A DNA stretch of 64,000 nt from Bacteroidota bacterium. Its GTDB lineage: Bacteria; Bacteroidota; Ignavibacteria; UBA10030; SZUA-254. The stretch spans positions 124,001-188,000 of the forward strand of contig DATDFQ010000043.1 in the NCBI GenBank assembly GCA_036522515.1, written 5' to 3'. A program made the translations under genes and the position numbers. Positions 34,772-42,500 of this stretch are shown here, piece after piece (the stretch's first letter is position 1; every line of letters starts with the position of its first letter). The notes beneath the pieces are model-generated. The model searched no databases, was not told the origin of the DNA, and worked only from the letters and a program-made list of their open reading frames with translations.

Positions 34772-35035
34772 ATGGATAACGGACTGAACGGAGCCTCGCG
34801 TTTGCGCGTGGACCTCGCGGGTGGAAGATTCGGTCGTCTCGCGGCCATCCGAAAGGTCGAACGGAAGGGCCAGGCGACTTATTGGCTCTGCCAATGCACC
34901 TGCGGAAACACGACGATCGTAAAGGCGGGAAATCTCAGGAGCGGGAATACAAAGAGCTGCGGCTGCATGCGAATGGAGATGCTGCGAAAGGGCCTGAACA
35001 CCCCCGGTTGTGTATCGAAAACCGGGGGTTCGTGA
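34772..35035 (+). CDS. Small zinc-finger-like protein of phage-associated type
   Basis: 87 residues. The core GGRFGRLAAIRKVERKG, then YWLCQCTCGNTTIV, then LRSGNTKSCGC forms a CxCxCG...CGC four-cysteine knuckle. This pattern is common in short phage and plasmid proteins and at the start of AP2/HNH-type DNA-binding proteins. No further domain is present, so it may be a stand-alone DNA-binding knuckle or a remnant. A 9-bp hairpin overlaps its last codons. It has no clear relation to the TonB receptor gene upstream. Confidence 0.65.
   Translation: MDNGLNGASRLRVDLAGGRFGRLAAIRKVERKGQATYWLCQCTCGNTTIVKAGNLRSGNTKSCGCMRMEMLRKGLNTPGCVSKTGGS
35001..35028 (+). terminator. Hairpin overlapping the end of the zinc-finger gene
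   Basis: CCCCCGGTT (35001-35009) pairs perfectly with AACCGGGGG (35020-35028) around a 10-base loop, followed by TTCGTGAGGTTCTTG. It ends five bases before the TGA at 35033 and may terminate the plus-strand transcript from 31.8 kb. The T content after it is low. Confidence 0.45.
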
Positions 35036-35110
35036 GGTTCTTGATGGAGCAAGTTGCGGGATCACCTGTGAGGCGGCCGGATAACCCCGGAGGGTGACGG
35101 CGTATCCGTA

Positions 35111-36622
35111 TCACCCCGATTGTCCCCCGGTGGAATATGTTTTCGTTTTCTCATTCCACTTAAGCCTGGTCCGGTTCTCGCTCCACCAGCGCCCGACCTT
35201 TTCGGGTTCGTTGCGGCTGAAGACGATCGGCAGGTGCCCGTGGAGGGCGTCATAGGCATCGTCGGCAAACAGCCCCCCCTCCTTCATGATCCGCACCAGT
35301 TGGGGAATTGCATCCGGGTTTCCCAGTTCGAGGGCCGTCCGCATGAGTCTGAGTTTCATCTCCGGGTCCTGTTCCTCTCTTCCCCTGGAGATCAGCTTTT
35401 CCGCCGAGGCGCTGTCGCCGAGAGCTTGTACCGCTTCAATCGCGGACGTCCGCACATCGTCGGAAGGATCTCTCAGGAGGTCGAGTATTTCGGGCAGCGC
35501 CATTTTCTCCCGGGTGTGGGCGAGCAAGGCGGCCGCCCCTTTTCTCACCTCCGCGTCCTGATCGTGCAGCAATCCGACGACGGTGGCGAGCCACTGGTCC
35601 TTGCTGGCTTGTGAGGATTCCAGGTTTACCAGCGCTGCCTGTCGGTCGGTGCTGAGCGGACTCTTCAGCATATGCATCGTATGCTTGAGCGGATCCTCCT
35701 CGGGTTTCCCGAAGAAGAGCACCCCGGCCACGAAGAGAAAAACGATCGCGGCTGCCCCCGCGAGATTCCGGATGGCGATCAGTTTTCGTTCGGAATGGCG
35801 CATATATCGAACGATCCCGCTGACGATCAAGGCGGCTGCCAGCACCACCACGATCACGGGACTGGTCGGCAGACCCGTGTTGTATGACATCTTGACGCCG
35901 ATGAAGCTGATAATCGATCCCGCCACCCACCCGGTCGCGAGCCTCGTGCTCAACTTGTCGGAGAGAAGCATTGCTCCGACCGAGGGGATCACCAGATAGC
36001 TGAACACCAGAAACACGCCCGCAATCGAAACCGAGCTCGTGATGACAAATCCGAACGACATGTAGAAGAGGAAATCCCAAAATCGCACGTTCATGCCCGA
36101 AGCTTCAGCCTCCTGGACATTGAACGATATCGCCATGAATTTCTTCCTGAAGATGAAGTGAAACATGCCTACAATCGCATAAATGATGGCCGTCTTGATG
36201 ACGACATGCGACTGGACCCAGAGAAGTTCGCCTTTGATGATGTGATCGAGCTCCTGGGGGCCCAGGGCGCTCCTGGAAAGGACAAGGATCGTTGCCGCAA
36301 ACGTCACCGCATAGACGATTCCGATAATCGCCTCATGGGGCACCTTTTCCCCGCGCATGCGGGTCATGGAGAAGATGAACGCGCCGAATATTGTAAAGGC
36401 AAGTGAGTAGAGGTAAAGCGCGTTCGCATCGTTTCCGACCTCATACCCCAGGAGAACCCCGATCACCGTCCCCAGAGCGGCAATCTGGGCAAGGGCGAGA
36501 TCGACAAAGATCACTTTACGCGCGATGACGTGGACTCCAAGATAAACGTGGATGCCGGTCAGAACGAGACAGGCCGCCAGAGGCCAGATCATCGTGGGAG
36601 GGAGATAAAAAAGTTGTTCCAT
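35111..36622 (-). CDS. ZnuB/MntB-type metal ABC permease fused to a HEAT-repeat domain
   Basis: 503 residues from ATG 36622; an in-frame start at 36676 would overlap znuA by 29 bases. The first ~270 residues are an ABC-3 family metal permease with eight or so helices (VIARKVIFVDLALAQIAALGTVIG, GMNVRFWDFLFYMSFGFVITSSV, VFLVFSYLVIPSVGAMLL). One more helix (AIVFLFVAGVLFFG, about 300) is followed by ~180 soluble residues of HEAT-like helical repeats (LVNLESSQASKDQWLATVVGLL, AEVRKGAAALLAHTREKMAL, DDVRTSAIEAVQALGDSA). Such a fusion is unusual. No ATP-binding (ZnuC) gene is adjacent. Zinc or manganese import through the ZnuA-like protein next door is the likely role. Confidence 0.88.
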   Translation of the reverse strand: MEQLFYLPPTMIWPLAACLVLTGIHVYLGVHVIARKVIFVDLALAQIAALGTVIGVLLGYEVGNDANALYLYSLAFTIFGAFIFSMTRMRGEKVPHEAIIGIVYAVTFAATILVLSRSALGPQELDHIIKGELLWVQSHVVIKTAIIYAIVGMFHFIFRKKFMAISFNVQEAEASGMNVRFWDFLFYMSFGFVITSSVSIAGVFLVFSYLVIPSVGAMLLSDKLSTRLATGWVAGSIISFIGVKMSYNTGLPTSPVIVVVLAAALIVSGIVRYMRHSERKLIAIRNLAGAAAIVFLFVAGVLFFGKPEEDPLKHTMHMLKSPLSTDRQAALVNLESSQASKDQWLATVVGLLHDQDAEVRKGAAALLAHTREKMALPEILDLLRDPSDDVRTSAIEAVQALGDSASAEKLISRGREEQDPEMKLRLMRTALELGNPDAIPQLVRIMKEGGLFADDAYDALHGHLPIVFSRNEPEKVGRWWSENRTRLKWNEKTKTYSTGGQSG

Positions 36623-36647
36623 AAGATTCGTTGGCTCTGCCCGTTTG

Positions 36648-37676
36648 TTAACTTGCCGCTTGTCCGATTTCTTCAATCAGATACGTGATCAGCTTCTCAT
36701 ACGTATCGACAGATTCGACCGCGCCGACATCGAGGTACGTGATGAGTACCTTCGCGCCGGTCTTACTCGCGACGTAGTCGGCTGCCTCGCGCGAGTAGAA
36801 GTTGTCGTTCAGGATCACCTTGATCCCGTCGCGCTTGATCTGCTCGACGACGGCATCACGGTGCTGCGGGGGCGGCGGAATCCCGGGTTTCTCTTCGAGC
36901 TCGCCCATAATCTGAAACCCGAAGCGGTCCGCAAAATAGATGTACGTCTTATGATACGAAAGCAGTTTGAGCCCTTTCAGCGGCTGCGCCTTTTTCATCC
37001 AACCCCCGAGCTTCGAATCAAGTTTTCTCGACTTGAGCCAGCCCTGCAGATCGCCGCTCTTCGCTTTGCGGGTCAGGATATCCCCGCCGGACTTACCGAC
37101 GGCCTTCAGAAGTTCATCCCCGAACATCGCAGCGTCGAGTTTGTTCTTATACTCTTCAAGACGCTTTTCATAATATGGCCCGTTGTTTGGATCCAACTGG
37201 CTCAGGCGGAGGGCGATGTTCTCGGCGATGATCCTCACGTTGAAGGGATCGACCCAACAGTGCGGATTTCCCTGAGGGTGGATGTCTCCCCACGAACGGG
37301 ATACTTCCGTCGGCAATTCCTTCACAGGCACGTTGGTGGTGGCCACCAAATGCCCCGGACTACCGGTTTGAATCGCCGGATTTCCCGATGCGTCGACAAC
37401 ATTTTTTGCCCAGAGATCGAGCGAGAGCCCATTCTCGATGAAGAGGTCGGCGTCGCTTGCGACCTGGTTCATCCGCGGGGTCGGCGTGACGTAGTGGGGG
37501 TCCTGCTTGGGGTTCGCGAGAGCAAGGGCCTCGACCTTCTCGCCGCCGACTTGCTGGGCGACGTACCTGAGGTAATTGAGTGTCGTAATGACTTTCAGTT
37601 TCTTATCCTGGCCCGGCGACTGCAGAACGGCCAGGAATGCGAGTCCGAAAGCAATGATGATCCGAATATTCTTCAT
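36648..37676 (-). CDS. znuA: ZnuA-like periplasmic metal-binding protein of an ABC importer
   Basis: 342 residues. Signal peptide IRIIIAFGLAFLAVLQSPGQ. The A9-cluster binding-protein fold shows LKVITTLNYLRYVAQQVGG and the ligand-bearing segments DPHYVTP, GNPHCWVDPFN, SYHKTYIYFADRFGF and a late Asp near TYLDVGAVES, a His/His/His/Asp set as in zinc or manganese binders. The His-rich loop typical of many ZnuA proteins is missing. It lies between the outer-membrane barrel gene (35 bp upstream) and the permease-HEAT gene (25 bp downstream). Zinc versus manganese is open. Confidence 0.9.
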   Translation of the reverse strand: MKNIRIIIAFGLAFLAVLQSPGQDKKLKVITTLNYLRYVAQQVGGEKVEALALANPKQDPHYVTPTPRMNQVASDADLFIENGLSLDLWAKNVVDASGNPAIQTGSPGHLVATTNVPVKELPTEVSRSWGDIHPQGNPHCWVDPFNVRIIAENIALRLSQLDPNNGPYYEKRLEEYKNKLDAAMFGDELLKAVGKSGGDILTRKAKSGDLQGWLKSRKLDSKLGGWMKKAQPLKGLKLLSYHKTYIYFADRFGFQIMGELEEKPGIPPPPQHRDAVVEQIKRDGIKVILNDNFYSREAADYVASKTGAKVLITYLDVGAVESVDTYEKLITYLIEEIGQAAS

Positions 37677-37711
37677 GTTCTAATCCCTCTGAAAATGTGT
37701 CATGATGCCGT

Positions 37712-39064
37712 CTATCGGTTTACCCAGTACGGCTCGGTCGGATGAGATCCGAAGACCAGGTTAAGATCGAAGATAAGCGTATTGAGGTTATCATCGGCGG
37801 CGGCGTCGCTCCACCGGTGCTCATACCCCAGCCGGAACCTCAGAAATTCAGTCGTGTAGTAGCTTGCGTAAATCCCGATATTTCTTGTCACCGTGCTCAC
37901 ATCGGCCGGATCCTCGATCCAGTCATATCGTGCGCCCAGATAGAGCCAGTAGGAAGTCTGATACTGAAGGTAGCCGAACCACCCGTAGGGATGGATCCGT
38001 TGGAGCAGAGGATCGAAGTGATCCACGACAAGCGCCTCGCCCCCTGCGACGATCGAGTGTGACTCGCGTTCCTCCGAAGGCGCCCACTTGTAGGTGACGT
38101 CGGCCCCGTAAGCGCGCGCAGGATAATCGCCTTCCTCGTCGTATGCGCTCGCCCCAAGCGTCAGCAAGTGCACGTTTTCCCAATCCTTGGAAAGGTTCAA
38201 ATGGCCGATGTAGGCCGGCTGCCTGAGGCCCCCCGGGACCAGAGTTGATTGCGGAAGGTTCGCGTACGACAGGGCGATATCGCCCGCGCGGACGACATCC
38301 AGGTTCATTTCGAGCGTGGTTGCCGGAAACGGGTTTGGAAGGTAAAAATCCAGATCCATGCCGACGGGGTTGAATCCGGACTCGAAAAACTCTCCATGTT
38401 CGGTGCCCAGGTAGCGCGAAACGATCAGGGGGCGCGTGGTCCACGGGAGGTCATGGATGTGAATCCTGTTGTCCACCCCCATGGAAGCGCGGTATTTTCC
38501 AATCTTCATTTTCAACCCCAGGGGGGCCGACTCGATGAGCGGGAGCCGCTTAATAAGTCCATACGCCTCCTCTGCGTCGATCCCGAATTCTTTGCCCGCC
38601 TCGTTTTCCAGCGAAATGACCGCGAATGCCGACGCGTAGGGGTCAACGGCGGAACTCAATTCGACCTCGACGGTCCTCAGGAAGGGACGATTGCTGATCA
38701 CATTATGCTCCGGGGAGGGGTCGAGGACGTCCTTGTTATCGGAGCGGGCAGCGAGATTTACCGCAGTCACCATTTTCGGATTGAATGCGATCGGCGCGAT
38801 GCTCCGTGAAACTGCATCAATTTTGTTCTCAAGCTCCTGTGCCCGGCGCTCAAGACGCTCTTCGAGTTGATCGAGATCGCCCGTTTGAGTCGAATCTTCC
38901 TGTGGAAGCCGCGCCTGCAGGCCGGCGAGGTCCTGGCGAAGCTGGGCCACTTCCCGCCGCAACTCAGTGAGCTGCTGCTCCGCAGGCTTATCGGCGTCCT
39001 GCGCCGGGGCAACCCGGACGATCAGACAAATCAGGACGAATAGAAATACAAGGGTAAACTTCAT
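37712..39064 (-). CDS. Outer-membrane beta-barrel protein with N-terminal coiled coil
   Basis: 450 residues from ATG 39064, which has an excellent AAGGAGG site 6 bases upstream; a start eight codons earlier lacks one. Signal peptide MKFTLVFLFVLICLIVRVAPAQ. Residues about 25-85 are a heptad-repeat coil (LTELRREVAQLRQDLAGLQ ... LEERLERRAQELENKIDAV). The remainder is a barrel with alternating aromatic strands (YGWFGYLQYQTSYWLYLGA) and ends in short beta-strands. It has no TonB plug, so it looks like a porin. Its place at the head of the znuA operon suggests passive metal entry across the outer membrane, which is inference. Confidence 0.8.
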   Translation of the reverse strand: MKFTLVFLFVLICLIVRVAPAQDADKPAEQQLTELRREVAQLRQDLAGLQARLPQEDSTQTGDLDQLEERLERRAQELENKIDAVSRSIAPIAFNPKMVTAVNLAARSDNKDVLDPSPEHNVISNRPFLRTVEVELSSAVDPYASAFAVISLENEAGKEFGIDAEEAYGLIKRLPLIESAPLGLKMKIGKYRASMGVDNRIHIHDLPWTTRPLIVSRYLGTEHGEFFESGFNPVGMDLDFYLPNPFPATTLEMNLDVVRAGDIALSYANLPQSTLVPGGLRQPAYIGHLNLSKDWENVHLLTLGASAYDEEGDYPARAYGADVTYKWAPSEERESHSIVAGGEALVVDHFDPLLQRIHPYGWFGYLQYQTSYWLYLGARYDWIEDPADVSTVTRNIGIYASYYTTEFLRFRLGYEHRWSDAAADDNLNTLIFDLNLVFGSHPTEPYWVNR

Positions 39065-39076
39065 GAATCCTCCTTC

Positions 39077-39101
39077 GTGAGCGCACACTCCATGCGCCCA
39101 C
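39077..39101 (-). promoter_or_regulatory. Hairpin touching the ribosome-binding site of the barrel gene
   Basis: On the minus strand GTGGGCGC (39101-39094), a nine-base loop and GCGCTCAC (39084-39077) pair over 8 bp with one G-T. The stem ends one base before AAGGAGG (39075-39069). It could hinder ribosome access or protect the mRNA end. Confidence 0.4.
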
Positions 39102-39126
39102 CGATTGTTGTGCGAACAGCTTAGTT

Positions 39127-39146
39127 ACTTCCCAGGCCTGGGAAGT
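39127..39146. promoter_or_regulatory. Perfect 20-bp palindrome upstream of the znuA operon
   Basis: ACTTCCCAGGCCTGGGAAGT reads identically on both strands. It lies between the small exported gene (stop at 39157) and the barrel gene (ATG 39064). No T-run follows on either strand, so it is more like a dimeric regulator operator (for example a Fur/Zur-class protein) than a terminator. It does not match the usual AT-rich Zur box. Confidence 0.5.
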
Positions 39147-39156
39147 TGCACCCAAT

Positions 39157-39501
39157 TCAGAGAATCTGGAAAGGAGGAGCGCGACCCTGAGAGGTGAAGG
39201 CGAGAAAGGGACAGATTGCGGTTTCGGGCTGTTCCGAGAAGATTTCATACCCCGGGTGAACCGCGGGGAGACCGGGGGTATGGGCGGAGACTGTCTGCGT
39301 CGAGTTCAGGCGGAAGCACACCGCACAGAAGAGGGGATTTTCCTTGCCGGCGTTGTCCTTTGCTTCCGGCGCGAACGCTGCCGCTCGAGGACCGTTAAGA
39401 GCATGGTGAGTATGCACGACGGAGAGCAACGGGACCGTCGCGCAATAGCTCGCCGTCAGAAGGAGAACGATGATGAGGTGTGGAAACTTCCTGCAGGCCA
39501 T
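39157..39501 (-). CDS. Small exported protein with FCAVCFR motif at the head of the znuA locus
   Basis: 114 residues from ATG 39501; ATG 39510 and TTG 39525 are also in frame but lie at or above the expected transcription start. Signal peptide FPHLIIVLLLTASYCATVPL, then a His-rich VVHTHHALN, then KENPLFCAVCFRLNSTQTVS, and a tail with one more Cys (ETAICPFLAF). The order signal peptide, His segment, FCxxCxR, Pro-rich tail matches the protein at 31815-32162. Likely periplasmic metal-binding or redox-active; no family is assigned. Confidence 0.6.
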   Translation of the reverse strand: MACRKFPHLIIVLLLTASYCATVPLLSVVHTHHALNGPRAAAFAPEAKDNAGKENPLFCAVCFRLNSTQTVSAHTPGLPAVHPGYEIFSEQPETAICPFLAFTSQGRAPPFQIL

Positions 39502-39514
39502 AGACGCCATCACA

Positions 39515-39543
39515 AAGTTACGCAAAATTCATCGAATCTGCAA
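39515..39543 (-). promoter_or_regulatory. Promoter of the small exported gene before the znuA operon
   Basis: On the minus strand TTGCAG (39543-39538), 17 bases, TAACTT (39520-39515). Transcription should start near 39508, only a few bases before ATG 39501. Confidence 0.55.
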
Positions 39544-39571
39544 CTTGAGGATGTGCGGATTGCCGGATAGA

Positions 39572-42500
39572 TCACCTGATCACGACCATCTTCATCGAGG
39601 TGACGTCGCCTCCGGAGGTCCAGACGCGATAGAAGTACACGCCGGTGGAGAGAGTTCCGGCGTCGAATTGCACCGCGTGTGTTCCAGGATCCTCCATCCG
39701 GTCAACTATGGTCGAAATCTCGCGACCGAGCATGTCATAAACCGTCACCCGGACGTGCTCCCTGTGCGACAGGATGTACCGGATCGTTGTCCGGGGGTTG
39801 AAGGGATTCGGATAATTCTGATCGACCCTGAACGCCGAGGGCGCGCCGGCGTGAGGGGGATCCACGGATGAAACACCCTGTGAATATTTGACCGTGTTGA
39901 CAACCTGCCAGCGGTACGACGAACTTGTTCCCGACACATAGACGTTTCCTGCCGTGTCGAGGCCCAGAGCGCGGACTGCATCGGTCGAATTAGCGAGCGC
40001 CTTGTGCCTCGCGTCCCAATCGCTCGTCCCGTCGGGCCTGTACTTCACCACCGCATAGTCATACGTGCGGCCCGGGCCCATGCTCTCCCCTCCCACATAG
40101 ATATTCCCCTGCCTGTCGAGTTTAAGGACCGATGCCAGGTCGTCGGCATGCCCGGTGCCGTCGTAGAGCGCCTTCCAATGTTCTCCCCCCGATGAATCGA
40201 TCCTGACTGTCAGAAAATCGGAAAACGTATAGGTCGAGTCGTACCGGTCGCCCGCCACGTAGACGTTCCCGTACCGGTCCGCCGCGATTCCGGCTGCTTC
40301 GGCCGAGCTCCGGAATCCCGTGCTGTCCCTCACGACCCATTTTTGCTTTCCTGAAGGAGCATAGGCGACGGTCGCGATGTCATTATATCCGTACGAGGTA
40401 TCAAGGCTCGATCCGGTAACGTAGACATTCCCTGCGGAGTCGATTGCGATCCCGGCCCGCCGGTCATCCCCTCCCGCGGGGCCGTCGTATCGCGCAACCC
40501 ACGCCCCCCCGTTCTTGATCGTGACGTAATCTAACGCGCTGCCATAGCTGTATCCCGTCACATAGTAGTTGTTCTTCTTGTCGATCGCCATCGCCACGGC
40601 CGCGTCGTCGCTCCCCCCGTCGTAGCTGACGTTATAGGTGGGAGCCCACTGGGCGACGCCGGCAGCGTCGTACTTAATGACGGTGATGTCAAAATTGGTC
40701 CCGTTGTAGGCGGTCCCTGCGACATAGATATCCAGGTTGTTATCGACGGCGATCGCCCGCGGAAAATTATAGCCGTTGCCGAGGCGGTTAAACACGGCCG
40801 CCCACTGTTGGACCCCCCCGGGAGTATATTTCACCGTGACATAGTCGGTGAGGCCCCGCAAGTTGAAGCCCAGCCCCGTCACGCAGACATTTCCTTCCCT
40901 GTCGATGGCGATCCCCCGCCCCTCTTCGTACGACTCGCCGATTCCCCCATAGCGGGCGGACCAGAGCAGGAGACCCGCCGGGTCGTACTTTGCGGTCATG
41001 AGATCCATCGAGCTGGCCGCGCTAAAGCTCCCTCCGGTGATGTAGACATTCCCGGCGTTATCGAGCACCATGGCGTCCACCACGTCGAAACTGACCCCGG
41101 AGCCGTCATACCGTTTCGGCCATTCGGGGGCTTCGTTCGAATTATACTTGATGACGAAATAACTGTCCACCGAATCGGCGGGAATGGCTCCTGCGACGAA
41201 GATCCCCCCGGAGGAATCGACGGCGATGGCCACGGCTTCGTCGTCGTAGTTCGACTGGTCGTTGTAAATTTTCGGGACTTGCTCGAATCCGGCGGCATCG
41301 TACTCGATCGTGGCAAAGTCGTTGCCGGAGCCCGCGCCCAGGCTGGTGCCGGTGACGAAGATATTTCCGGTCCGGTCAAGCACCAGGCCCACCGGCCGGT
41401 CGATTCCCCCGCCGGTCCCGATGTACGTGCGGCTCCACTGGTAGGCGCCCCCGGAGTCGTACCGGGCGGTCAGATAATCGAAGCTCGTCACGGAGTTGTA
41501 GGAATAACCGGTCACGATCACATGTTCCGCCGGATCGATGGCAATCGCGGTCGCAGCATCCACTCCGTTGCCCGGCCCGTTCAGGCGCGCAACCCATTGC
41601 CGGATTCCGAGCGGACTGTATTTGACCGTGGCATAATCTGTGGAAGTGTTCCTCCCGTAGCTCCTGCCGGTGACATAGACCGCGCCGCTTCCCCCGAGCG
41701 CGAGGGCGGTCGCGTAGTCGGAACCGTCTCCCGGCCCGTCGTAGTAGGCGACCCATTGCCGGACTCCTGACGGATCATATTTGATCGTCGCATAGTCGTT
41801 TGAAGTGTTGAAGCGGACGCTTGACCCGGTCACATAAACGTTTCCCGACTTGTCGACCGCGAGCGCCGACGGATCGTCGGTGGTATGCGCGGGCCCGTCA
41901 TACACGGCCGCCCAGCGGAGCGTTCCGTGTGAGTCGAACTTGATGGTGAGGAAATCATCGCCCGTGGCGGAACTGTGGCTCGAGCCCGTCACGTAGACGT
42001 TGCGCTGATCGTCCAGTGCGATCGCCACCGCCCGGTCGTCCGTGGCCGAAGGGCCGGCGTAGATTGCGGCCCACAACCGGGTTCCGCCCGGGTCGTAGGC
42101 GATCGTCACAATATCGAGTTCCCCAAAAGAATTGGCGCCATACCCGGTCACGTAGACGTTTCTGTCCCTGTCGACCGCCAATCCGGCGGCGACCGGATTG
42201 CGAAGCTCCCTGAAGACGGCCACCCACTGCAGAACCCCGGTTGAATCGAACTTGACGCTCCTCAGATCGGTCGAATTCGCGCCTGTCACATAGACGTTCC
42301 CGGAACGGTCGGTGCTCATTGCCGCAGGCCTGTCGCCTCCGAGACCGCTCGAGTAACTCCCCGGCCATCCCTCGATCTTCCCCGAGACGTACTTTATGGT
42401 CGCAAAGTCGGATGCATTTCCGTTGCTCGCGCCCGTGACGTAGGCGTTGTCGTCGGAATCGAGCGCGATCGCCGCCGGGATATCCTCTCCGCTGCCCGTG

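Noticed and set aside
36622..36676. Start of the permease gene at 36676
   Set aside because: It would overlap znuA by 29 bases and add 18 polar residues before the first membrane region. ATG 36622 gives the usual short N-terminus.
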